This document shows positions 56,815 through 64,000 of a DNA stretch of 64,000 nucleotides, piece by piece; position 1 is the first letter of the stretch, and each line of letters opens with the position of its first letter. The DNA is taken from assembly GCA_008330645.1 (NCBI GenBank), contig VLTN01000002.1, positions 62,001 to 126,000 of the forward strand. The letters are read 5' to 3'. Source of the stretch: Cafeteria roenbergensis. Taxonomy: Eukaryota > Sar > Bigyra > Bicosoecida > Cafeteriaceae. The notes beneath the pieces were generated by a model. That model saw nothing but the letters and a program-made list of their open reading frames with translations. It had not been told where the DNA came from and made no database searches. A program made the position numbers and the translations under genes.

Positions 56815-57557
56815 CTTGCTGCGTTGGCCGCGACAGGGCACCTTTCTCTGGGTCCAATGGGTCAGCTCACAGTGATTTGCATGGCACTGGCAAGTTCCGC
56901 AGCCACATTGCAAGCCTCGACACCTAGCGGTGGTAGGCTACGCAGACAAAAGATTTGTTCGGGGGCGCAGCAAACGACCTTGGCACTCAGTACTCACGGG
57001 CGCGCACTCGGCCTTGCGTGCTTACCGGGCCTCTTAGCGGTACAGGGAGGTATGGGGGACGGGAGGCATTGCGGGTATGGAAAGCATCCGCTAGACGCCC
57101 GATAGGGCCCCCAAGTATTGCCCAGCATTCACCATGCTATCATGTTTCTGGTTGGCAGAGTGGAAGCGAGGATCGCCGACGCTGACCTAGTGGCTAAAGA
57201 TTCGGCTCGGCGGGGACCGCCAGGGTCGCCCGTGGGACGGGGTGTGGGTCACACGAGTTCACACACACACCACACGGGGCGCGCGCGAGAGAGAGACGGT
57301 TCGTGGGGTACGACCGGGAAGCCCACGTGGGCTTGAGAACCGGGATTCTCAGCTGTGCAACAAATAACGTGACTTTTCAGGTCGCTGTGGCTGCGATTCG
57401 CGTTGGTTGTTTGCTGAAATTTTGCGAGAAAAAGACAGAGTTCAGAGGGATTTGGCTCGAGCCTCGAGCCTCGGCACGAGGCGATGGACCTGTTGCTGAA
57501 CCCTGAGCGAGTCACCGCGCCGGCGCACAGCCGCGTTGGCATGACACGCCCGGCCCG
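56815..57557. other. Convergent intergenic region, 743 bp, between USP and RCC1-like genes
   Basis: Both flanking genes end here. Composition is less GC-rich than in the genes. A short CA microsatellite with adjacent GA repeats lies at about 57257-57296. The stretch TTGGCAGAGTGGA near 57153 resembles a tRNA A box, but no matching B box or cloverleaf was found. I see no gene. Confidence 0.55.
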
Positions 57558-60500
57558 TCACGGGCTCGCCACGCCGTCGACGAGCGGGTTGCTGTTGTGA
57601 GTGGAAGGATCCGCGGGGTTGGGGCTAGCAGGCGACGACAGCGGGGCGAGCCCGGCGCCGGCGTGGGGCCCGGGCGGCCCTTGCAGCGTGGGCGCGCCGC
57701 GCTGGGCGTGCGGCGGCTGAGCCCCGGCCAGGTTGGCGGGGCGGCTGGAGCGGAGCCCAACGAGCAGGCCGACGACGCACAGGGCTCCGGTGACGCCAGC
57801 AATGATGGGCAGGGAACTGGAGGGCTGCAGCGCAGACGTCGGGGAGTCGAGCTGCGCGGAGAGCAGCGCCGATTGCGACGGCGATGCTGTGGGTGTGGCT
57901 GTCGTCGATGGCGTGGCATGTGCTGAGGGTGTGGTGGATGCCGCTGGTGCAATGGTCGCCGAGGAAGATGCCGATACCGAGGGGGATTCTGACGTGGAGG
58001 GCGATGCTGACGAGGACGCCGAGGGTGAAAACGACACCGAAGGTGATGCCGACACCGAAGGCGATGCCGACACCGAAGGTGATGCCGACACCGAAGGCGA
58101 TGCCGACACCGAAGGCGATGCCGACCCCGAGGGCGATGCCGACACCGAAGGCGATGCCGACACCGAAGGCGATGCCGACACCGAAGGCGATGCCGACACC
58201 GAAGGCGATGCCGACACCGAAGGCGATGCCGACACCGAAGGCGATGCCGACACCGAAGGCGATGCCGACCCCGAGGGCGATGCCGACACCGAAGGCGATG
58301 CCGACACCGAAGGCGATGCCGACACCGAAGGCGATGCCGACACCGAAGGCGATGCCGACACCGAAGGCGATGCCGACACCGAAGGTGATGCCGACACCGA
58401 GGGCGATGCCGACACCGAAGGCGATGCCGACACCGAAGGTGATGCCGACACCGAAGGCGATGCCGACACCGAAGGCGATGCCGACACCGAAGGCGATGCC
58501 GACACCGAAGGTGATGCCGACACCGAGGGCGATGCCGACACCGAAGGCGATGCCGACACCGAAGGCGATGCCGACCCCGAGGGCGATGCCGACACCGAAG
58601 GCGATGCCGACACCGAAGGCGATGCCGACACCGAAGGCGATGCCGACACCGAAGGCGATGCCGACACCGAAGGCGATGCCGACACCGAAGGCGATGCCGA
58701 CACCGAAGGCGATGCCGACACCGAAGGCGATGCCGACCCCGAGGGCGATGCCGACACCGAAGGCGATGCCGACACCGAAGGCGATGCCGACACCGAAGGC
58801 GATGCCGACACCGAAGGCGATGCCGACACCGAAGGCGATGCCGACACCGAAGGCGATGCCGACACCGAAGGCGATGCCGACACCGAAGGCGATGCCGACA
58901 CCGAAGGTGATGCCGACACCGAGGGCGATGCCGACACCGAAGGCGATGCCGACACCGAAGGCGATGCCGACACCGAAGGTGATGCCGACACCGAAGGCGA
59001 TGCCGACACCGAAGGTGATGCCGACACCGAAGGCGATGCCGACACCGAAGGCGATGCCGACACCGAAGGCGATGCCGACACCGAAGGCGATGCCGACACC
59101 GAAGGCGATGCCGACACCGAAGGCGATGCCGACACCGAAGGTGATGCCGACACCGAAGGTGATGCCGACACCGAAGGCGATGCCGACAGCGAAGGCGATG
59201 CCGACACCGAAGGTGATGCCGACACCGAAGGCGATGCCGACACCGAAGGCGATGCCGACACCGAAGGCGATGCCGACACCGAAGGCGATGCCGACACCGA
59301 AGGCGATGCCGACACCGAAGGCGATGCCGACACCGAAGGCGATGCCGACACCGAAGGCGATGCCGACACCGAAGGCGATGCCGACACCGAGGGCGATGCC
59401 GACACCGAAGGTGATGCCGACACCGAGGGCGATGCCGACACCGAAGGTGATGCCGACATCGAAGGCGATGCGGGCGATGCCGACACCGAAGGTGATGCCG
59501 ACACCGAAGGCGATGCCGACACCGAAGGCGATGCCGACACCGAAGGCGATGCCGACACCGAAGGCGATGCCGACACCGAAGGCGATGCCGACACCGAAGG
59601 CGATGCCGACACCGAAGGCGATGCCGACACCGAAGGCGATGCCGACACCGAAGGGGATGCCGACACCGAGGGCGATGCCGACACCGAAGGCGATGCCGAC
59701 ACCGAAGGCGATGCCGACACCGAAGGTGATGCCGACACCGAAGGTGATGCCGACACCGAAGGCGATGCCGACACCGAAGGCGATGCCGACACCGAAGGTG
59801 ATGCCGACACCGAAGGCGATGCCGACACCGAAGGCGATGCCGACACCGAAGGCGATGCCGACACCGAAGGCGATGCCGACACCGAAGGCGATGCCGACAC
59901 CGAAGGCGATGCCGACACCGAAGGCGATGCCGACACCGAAGGCGATGCCGACACCGAGGGTGATGCCGACGCCGAGGGCGATGCCGACACCGAAGGTGAT
60001 GCCGACACCGAAGGCGATGCCGACACCGAAGGTGATGCCGACACCGAAGGCGATGCCGACACCGAAGGCGATGCCGACACCGAAGGCGATGCCGACACCG
60101 AAGGCGATGCCGACACCGAAGGTGATGCCGACACCGAAGGCGATGCCGACACCGAAGGCGATGCCGACACCGAAGGCGATGCCGACACCGAAGGCGATGC
60201 CGACACCGAAGGCGATGCCGACACCGAAGGCGATGCCGACACCGAAGGCGATGCCGACACCGAAGGCGATGCCGACACCGAAGGCGATGCCGACACCGAA
60301 GGTGATGCCGACACCGAAGGCGATGCCGACACCGAAGGCGATGCCGACACCGAAGGCGATGCCGACACCGAAGGCGATGCCGACACCGAAGGCGATGCCG
60401 ACACCGAAGGCGATGCCGACACCGAAGGTGATGCCGACACCGAAGGCGATGCCGACACCGAAGGTGATGCCGACACCGAAGGCGATGCCGACACCGAAGG

Positions 60501-61787
60501 TGATGCCGACACCGAGGGCGATGCCGACACCGAAGGCGACACAGACACCGACGCCGATGGCGATGCCGACACCGAGGGCGATGCCGATACTGACGGCGAT
60601 GGCGTGGACGATGGAGCGATCAGCGGCACAGCACCATTAAAAATCGGCACAGTGCCGGGCGTGTCGCCCAGTTTGTTTGTATTGCCGTACCCAAGCCGGC
60701 CCTTGGCCGCAAAACCAAATGCCAGGACTGAGCCATCATCCAAGAGCACCAAGTTGTGCAGGTCGCCTGCAGCAACGGCCACCGCAAAGCCACTTGTATG
60801 CACGAAGCCCTTCTTCTCAGGAGTCGTGCTTGGCGTCATGCCGACGCTGGCTTGGGAGCCGTGCCCGAGCTGGCCGGAAGTCGCCTCCCCAAATGTACGG
60901 ATTGTGCCATCGTCGAGCACCACCAGGCTGTGAAGCCAACCCGCAGCCACGGCCGTTGCATTGCCACCCAGCGGTACGGGGCCCTGCTCCTGCGGAGTAC
61001 CGCTGATTCCGACGTTGTCTGTGGAGCCGTACCCGAGCTGGCCGTTGGCCGCATCCCCAAATGCACGGACTGTGCCATCATCCAGCACCACCAGGCTGTG
61101 ATGCCAACTCGCAGAAACAGCCACTGCAGTGCCACCCAACGAAACGGGGGCTGGCGAGTACAAAATTTGGGCGCTGATGCCCATTTGGCCCATGCCTCCG
61201 TATCCGAATGCCATGACTATGCCATCACTTAGAAGCACCAAGCTATGCAAGTAGCCAGCGGCAGCGGCCGTTGCAGGGCCTCCCAGTGGCACGAAGCCCT
61301 TGAGCATCGGCAGAGTGGCTGGCGTGTCGCCCACGTTGGCTGCGTCGCCGTACCCCAGCTGGCCGAAAGTCCCCGCACCAAAAGCAAGGACCGAGCCGTT
61401 GACCAGCAGGGCGAAGCTGTGAGCTTTTCCGGCGGTCACAGCCGTTGCAGGTCCGCCCAGCGGCACAGCGTTCAGATTCGAAGGTGCGGTCTCGAGCGTG
61501 CCGCCCAGACTGTCTGTGTTGCCGTACCCAAGCTTGCCATCGGTCCCGTCTCCAAACGCTCGGACCGATCCGTCGCCCAGCACCACCATGCTATGATCGC
61601 CGCCAGCATCCACTGCCGTGGCAGTGCCACCCAGCGGCACCGGACCCTTCACCCATGGCAGAGTCGCAGGTGTGTCGCCCACATTGGAGGTGGACCCGTA
61701 CCCGAGCTGACCTTTGCTGCCATCGCCGAAAGCCAGCAGCGAGCCGTTGTCCAGCAGCACCAAGCTGTGTGCAAGCCCTGCAGCCAC
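57558..61787 (-). CDS. Membrane-anchored seven-bladed RCC1-repeat protein with giant Ser/Pro stalk (5' exon unresolved)
   Basis: The frame is open from 62039 to the stop at 57558 but has no ATG upstream of the first repeat, so a short first exon must be spliced on. The likeliest acceptor is CAACGCAG at 61788, just before [15 protein letters not shown]; an alternative with an 11-nt exon at 62275-62265 (MLH) joined at about 61814 is possible but weak. Seven RCC1 repeats (about 61787-60620), each with [20 protein letters not shown] and GQLGYG motifs, make a complete beta-propeller. A (SVSASP)n tract of roughly 870 residues follows, encoded by an 18-bp minisatellite. Then come a Thr/Ser/Ala spacer, one membrane helix ([20 protein letters not shown], about 57814-57755) and a 60-residue Pro/Ala-rich tail. 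The architecture implies a cell-surface protein with the propeller held outside on an O-glycosylated stalk. Nuclear RCC1 exchange-factor activity is not expected. Ligands are unknown. Confidence 0.82.
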   Translation of the reverse strand: MAAGLAHSLVLLDNGSLLAFGDGSKGQLGYGSTSNVGDTPATLPWVKGPVPLGGTATAVDAGGDHSMVVLGDGSVRAFGDGTDGKLGYGNTDSLGGTLETAPSNLNAVPLGGPATAVTAGKAHSFALLVNGSVLAFGAGTFGQLGYGDAANVGDTPATLPMLKGFVPLGGPATAAAAGYLHSLVLLSDGIVMAFGYGGMGQMGISAQILYSPAPVSLGGTAVAVSASWHHSLVVLDDGTVRAFGDAANGQLGYGSTDNVGISGTPQEQGPVPLGGNATAVAAGWLHSLVVLDDGTIRTFGEATSGQLGHGSQASVGMTPSTTPEKKGFVHTSGFAVAVAAGDLHNLVLLDDGSVLAFGFAAKGRLGYGNTNKLGDTPGTVPIFNGAVPLIAPSSTPSPSVSASPSVSASPSASVSVSPSVSASPSVSASPSVSASPSVSASPSVSASPSVSASPSVSASPSVSASPSVSASPSVSASPSVSASPSVSASPSVSASPSVSASPSVSASPSVSASPSVSASPSVSASPSVSASPSVSASPSVSASPSVSASPSVSASPSVSASPSVSASPSVSASPSVSASPSVSASPSVSASPSVSASPSVSASPSASASPSVSASPSVSASPSVSASPSVSASPSVSASPSVSASPSVSASPSVSASPSVSASPSVSASPSVSASPSVSASPSVSASPSVSASPSVSASPSVSASPSVSASPSVSASPSVSASPSVSASPSVSASPSVSASPSVSASPSVSASPSVSASPSVSASPSVSASPASPSMSASPSVSASPSVSASPSVSASPSVSASPSVSASPSVSASPSVSASPSVSASPSVSASPSVSASPSVSASPSVSASPSVSASPSVSASPSLSASPSVSASPSVSASPSVSASPSVSASPSVSASPSVSASPSVSASPSVSASPSVSASPSVSASPSVSASPSVSASPSVSASPSVSASPSVSASPSVSASPSVSASPSVSASPSVSASPSVSASPSVSASPSVSASPSVSASPSVSASPSGSASPSVSASPSVSASPSVSASPSVSASPSVSASPSVSASPSVSASPSVSASPSGSASPSVSASPSVSASPSVSASPSVSASPSVSASPSVSASPSVSASPSVSASPSVSASPSVSASPSVSASPSVSASPSVSASPSVSASPSVSASPSVSASPSGSASPSVSASPSVSASPSVSASPSVSASPSVSASPSVSASPSVSASPSGSASPSVSASPSVSASPSVSASPSVSASPSVSFSPSASSSASPSTSESPSVSASSSATIAPAASTTPSAHATPSTTATPTASPSQSALLSAQLDSPTSALQPSSSLPIIAGVTGALCVVGLLVGLRSSRPANLAGAQPPHAQRGAPTLQGPPGPHAGAGLAPLSSPASPNPADPSTHNSNPLVDGVASP
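57990..60600 (-). repeat. 18-bp coding minisatellite, about 140 copies, (SVSASP)n
   Basis: The unit on the plus strand is GGCGATGCCGACACCGAA, repeated head to tail with no spacers. Variants change single bases: GGT for GGC, GAG for GAA, CCC for ACC (giving Gly for Val in the protein), AGC, GCC and one GGG. One partial unit near 59465-59480 shortens the period but keeps the frame. CCC-variant copies occur at about 58123, 58267, 58573 and 58735, that is 8, 17 and 9 units apart, a sign of block duplication. The array keeps three frames open (SVSASP on minus; DTEGDA and PTPKAM on plus); only the minus frame joins to conserved domains at both ends. Confidence 0.95.
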
Positions 61788-62923
61788 CTGCGTTGCTGCT
61801 GCCGCGAGCCGCCTGCTCACTCGATCGTGGAAGGACACGAGGTTTGAGCGGGGCCCACGGAACAGCGCTCGCGCACAGCTCAGGAGTGCTTGCTGGCGGG
61901 GGTGAGCGTGACTGCCGAGCGCGGCATGGTCGATCGCCCTCCAGCGCCTGGGGCGGGTTGTGTCGGTGCAATTTTCGGCCGACCCTGCTGCCCTCGCCCG
62001 CAATGCCTCCGCCGCGCCTCTGCCAGGGGCGATGTGCACGCTCCGGGTGGCTCGCGCGAGGCCCCGTCATCTCCCCGGCCCCAGCACGGCTGCTTCTCTG
62101 TGTGGTCCGGGGAGCCGCGGGGCTGGCGCCTCGACGTGTGTGACGCTGGCGGCGTCCCGGTGCAGCGCGAGACGGTACCAGCTTGCCGCACTCCGCCGTG
62201 GGCTCCTCCTGCCCCGCCCTCCCAAGCCGGCCGCATGCCTTCTCCCCCAGCCTCCCAGGCTCACAAGTGCAGCATGCCAACGTCGCATGCACTGCTCTGG
62301 GAGACGCCCCGGCGTCAGCCACGTGCGACCGGGCTGCCCCGCGGCGAGAGGCTCTGACGTGCGGCTCCATCGCATGCGTGCTGGGGCAGCACTGACCAGA
62401 GAACGCGCCGGATCGCGTCCGGCACGCCCGCATGCCGCATGCTCGGCGACTGTGCACGAGCCCAGCGCACACGGGCTGCTACCCGGCTTAAGCGCGAGCG
62501 CGGAGCGGCTCGATTGTCACACGCGACGCGCTCCAACGCTCGCCGCGTCGTGCTACGCCCCGGCAAGCCGATTGCTGCGCGCACCCGCCAGCGCCCCGCG
62601 AGGCGGCGTCGTGCCCCACTGTCCTGGCGATGCATTGCAGACGCCGACCCATCCGTGCTGCGCGCCCCGCACGCCAGGTCGCGGACAGCCGGAGCGCGGC
62701 GGCCTCGGTCGCACAACCTCGGCCGCAGCGGTCTGCGACCTCCCTCGGACGAGGCAGGTGCGTGTCTTCCCGGGCATGGGCGGCGCCGGCAAGGCTGGAC
62801 GGCCCCAAGGCCACGCCGAGAGCTTTGCGACTCGCTTGCGAACCACCTGCCGCGGCGCACACGAAACGAGCACACAAGCACACGGCGAGCCGCCGATGCA
62901 CTGTTCGCCCATCTTCCCACGGC
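61788..62923. other. Upstream region of RCC1-like gene; first exon not located
   Basis: About 1.1 kb that should hold the first exon and promoter of the minus-strand RCC1-like gene. No in-frame signal peptide with a convincing donor was found. GTGAG donors on the minus strand occur at about 61819 and 62264. Frames crossing the region on both strands are Arg/Pro/Ser/Cys-rich without motifs. Confidence 0.5.
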
Positions 62924-63133
62924 TCATGCAGCCGCCGCCCGGGCGAGGCCCTCGAGCTCGGATGTCCACCTAAGCTGCTTCGCGAGCTTGGCGCAGCTGC
63001 TGTCCTGGTCGCCGAGCACCACGGCGTCGCCTGGCAGGCTGCCGATCTCCCCGACTGCGCGCGCGCTCGTAGGACAGAGCTTTCCCCAGCTCTGCAGCGA
63101 GAAGGCCGCCCTCCTTTGCCTGGTCCGCATCAT
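62924..63133 (-). CDS. Possible small ORF or last exon of an unknown gene
   Basis: The frame from ATG 63133 to the stop at 62924 encodes 69 residues. Its second half (VGEIGSLPGDAVVLGDQD, then AKLAKQLRWTSELEGL) looks like ordinary protein and uses G/C third positions much more than the surroundings. A CTGCAG acceptor-like site lies at about 63099. It could be the last exon of a minus-strand gene starting further right, or chance. No family is recognised. Confidence 0.25.
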   Translation of the reverse strand: MMRTRQRRAAFSLQSWGKLCPTSARAVGEIGSLPGDAVVLGDQDSSCAKLAKQLRWTSELEGLARAAAA

Positions 63134-63795
63134 CGCTGCCTGTCCCTGTCGTGGGATGCGGTTCCCTTTGACTGGACGTGTAGATATTCGTTCAGCTCAG
63201 TATTCAGCCTCCATTGGCTTGTTGTCAGACTATACCAGCCCGAGTTGCGTGGCTGCTGCACGCTTGCACAGGCAATAAAGTCAGCCCGCCCGGTACTTCG
63301 GCAAACTTCAACATGAGCCACCTCGCGTCCTCGGCATGCTGGGAGCGCGCATCTTTCAATTCCAGCGTGAAGGGGAAACGCTCGGCACGGTGTTTCATGC
63401 GAATCGAATACCGCACTGTGCTGCTGCCCCCGGCAAATGTCCCACGCCTGCGCACCCGTTCAGCTCCGCGCCTGCTGTTGCGAAGGCTACAACGCGACGC
63501 GACCCCGTTGCTCGTCGCTGTAAGCTACCGGTCGATTTGGACAGGTGTCGACTGCGCTGTGCGTGATTGATACCAACTCTCGCTACCCTCAGGAGGCTGG
63601 GGAGAAGCCTGATGCCGGCTTCAGTCCCGTGTGAAACAAAGAGCAATCAATTGCGAGTCTCCCGACTTGCTGTCGCTCGAGGGCACCAACCTGGCGCACA
63701 TCGGCCGCTGCCGATGAGTTTGGATCCACTCAGTCTGCCACAGAAGGACAAGGGGCGTGCCTGACCACTGTTGACCCTGCCATCCTGAATTTCAG
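63134..63795. other. Low-GC intergenic stretch near the right edge
   Basis: About 660 bases with more A/T than the genes and short frames only. An AATAAA sits at 63273 on the plus strand. No RNA gene, repeat or coding signal could be supported. Confidence 0.5.
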
Positions 63796-64000
63796 CTCCA
63801 GCACCGCTTGCCACTCAGACGCGGCGAGCGTCCCTGGGCGAGATTCCCGCGTCGTGCTCGGGGTGGGAGCTTGCAGGGGAGGCGCTGGCGCCGTCGGCGG
63901 CGGGCGTCCCCGGGAAGGGCGGCATGACGACGCCGTGGGCCGCGACGCCGCGCGCGTCGGCTCCGAGCCGCCCACCCCGCAGGTCCTGCGGCGCCGCCTG
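63796..64000 (+). CDS. Possible exon of a gene running off the right edge
   Basis: Composition becomes strongly GC-rich again from about 63810 and a plus-strand frame is open to the edge, reading SSTACHSDAASVPGRDS near its start and SEPPTPQVLRRRL at the edge. It follows a good acceptor-like sequence (CCTGAATTTCAG, ending 63795). A start ATG inside another frame (63924) is an alternative. No domain is visible in so short a piece; the call rests on composition and the acceptor only. Confidence 0.25.

Noticed and set aside
57145-57230. tRNA gene
   Set aside because: TTGGCAGAGTGGA matches an A box, but no proper B box, T-loop or acceptor pairing follows.
57990-60600. CRISPR array
   Set aside because: The 18-bp units are contiguous with no spacers, lie in a coding frame, and the genome is eukaryotic.
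57733-60933. Plus-strand gene encoding (DTEGDA)n
   Set aside because: It is the reverse reading of the SVSASP minisatellite and has no conserved ends; the minus frame joins an RCC1 propeller and a membrane helix.
62439-63278. Plus-strand 279-codon frame near the right edge
   Set aside because: Arg/Ala/Pro/Cys-rich with no motif and no coding-type third-position pattern.
1-64000. Transposons, retroelements or integrated virus-like elements
   Set aside because: No reverse transcriptase, integrase, transposase, capsid or terminal-repeat signal was seen, and composition stays host-like throughout.

Overview
The window is nuclear DNA from a GC-rich protist. Most third codon positions are G or C, intergenic gaps are short, and several proteins have thousands of residues. 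Exons run up to 13 kb, broken only by a few introns of 124-253 bases with GTGAG donors and CAG acceptors. A SPEF2/CPC1-type flagellar gene implies a flagellated cell. The features fit a GC-rich heterotrophic or photosynthetic stramenopile (for example a bicosoecid such as Cafeteria, or a pelagophyte), but this cannot be settled from the window. No rRNA, convincing tRNA, transposon, virus-like element or CRISPR array was found.

Layout, left to right: (1) 3' part of an alpha-helical, unrecognised protein, +, 2-2896. (2) Mrs2/CorA mitochondrial Mg2+ channel fused to a C-terminal EF-hand, -, 3150-5689, 3 exons. (3) DDX56/Dbp9 ribosome-assembly helicase, -, 6089-8538, 2 exons. (4) Spinster-type MFS transporter, +, 9811-11580. 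(5) SulP/SLC26 transporter with STAS domain, -, 11984-15131, 2 exons. (6) Asparaginyl-tRNA synthetase with a GST-like N-terminal domain, -, 15693-18822, 5 exons including a 12-nt first coding exon; one reading-frame break sits in a G6 run. (7) SPEF2-like central-pair protein, +, 19123-28320. (8) Giant HECT E3 ligase with two RanBP2-type zinc fingers, +, 28601-41261, 2 exons. (9) Small secreted Ala-rich protein, -, 41868-42824. (10) Giant USP deubiquitinase with a ubiquitin-like domain, +, 43336-56814. (11) Membrane-anchored seven-bladed RCC1 propeller on a roughly 2.6 kb Ser/Pro minisatellite stalk, -, 57558-about 61787, first exon unresolved. The last 2 kb holds only weak coding candidates.

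Most genes are unrelated housekeeping or cell-surface functions. Two themes recur. A giant ubiquitin ligase and a giant deubiquitinase are near neighbours on the same strand. Many low-complexity insertions (poly-Ser, poly-Asp, Ala/Pro, Gly/Lys) swell otherwise conserved domains. The observations most worth a second look are the Mrs2/EF-hand fusion whose GMN signature glycine codon is split by an intron, the GST-AsnRS with its tiny first exon, and the RCC1-stalk surface protein with its 18-bp repeat array.
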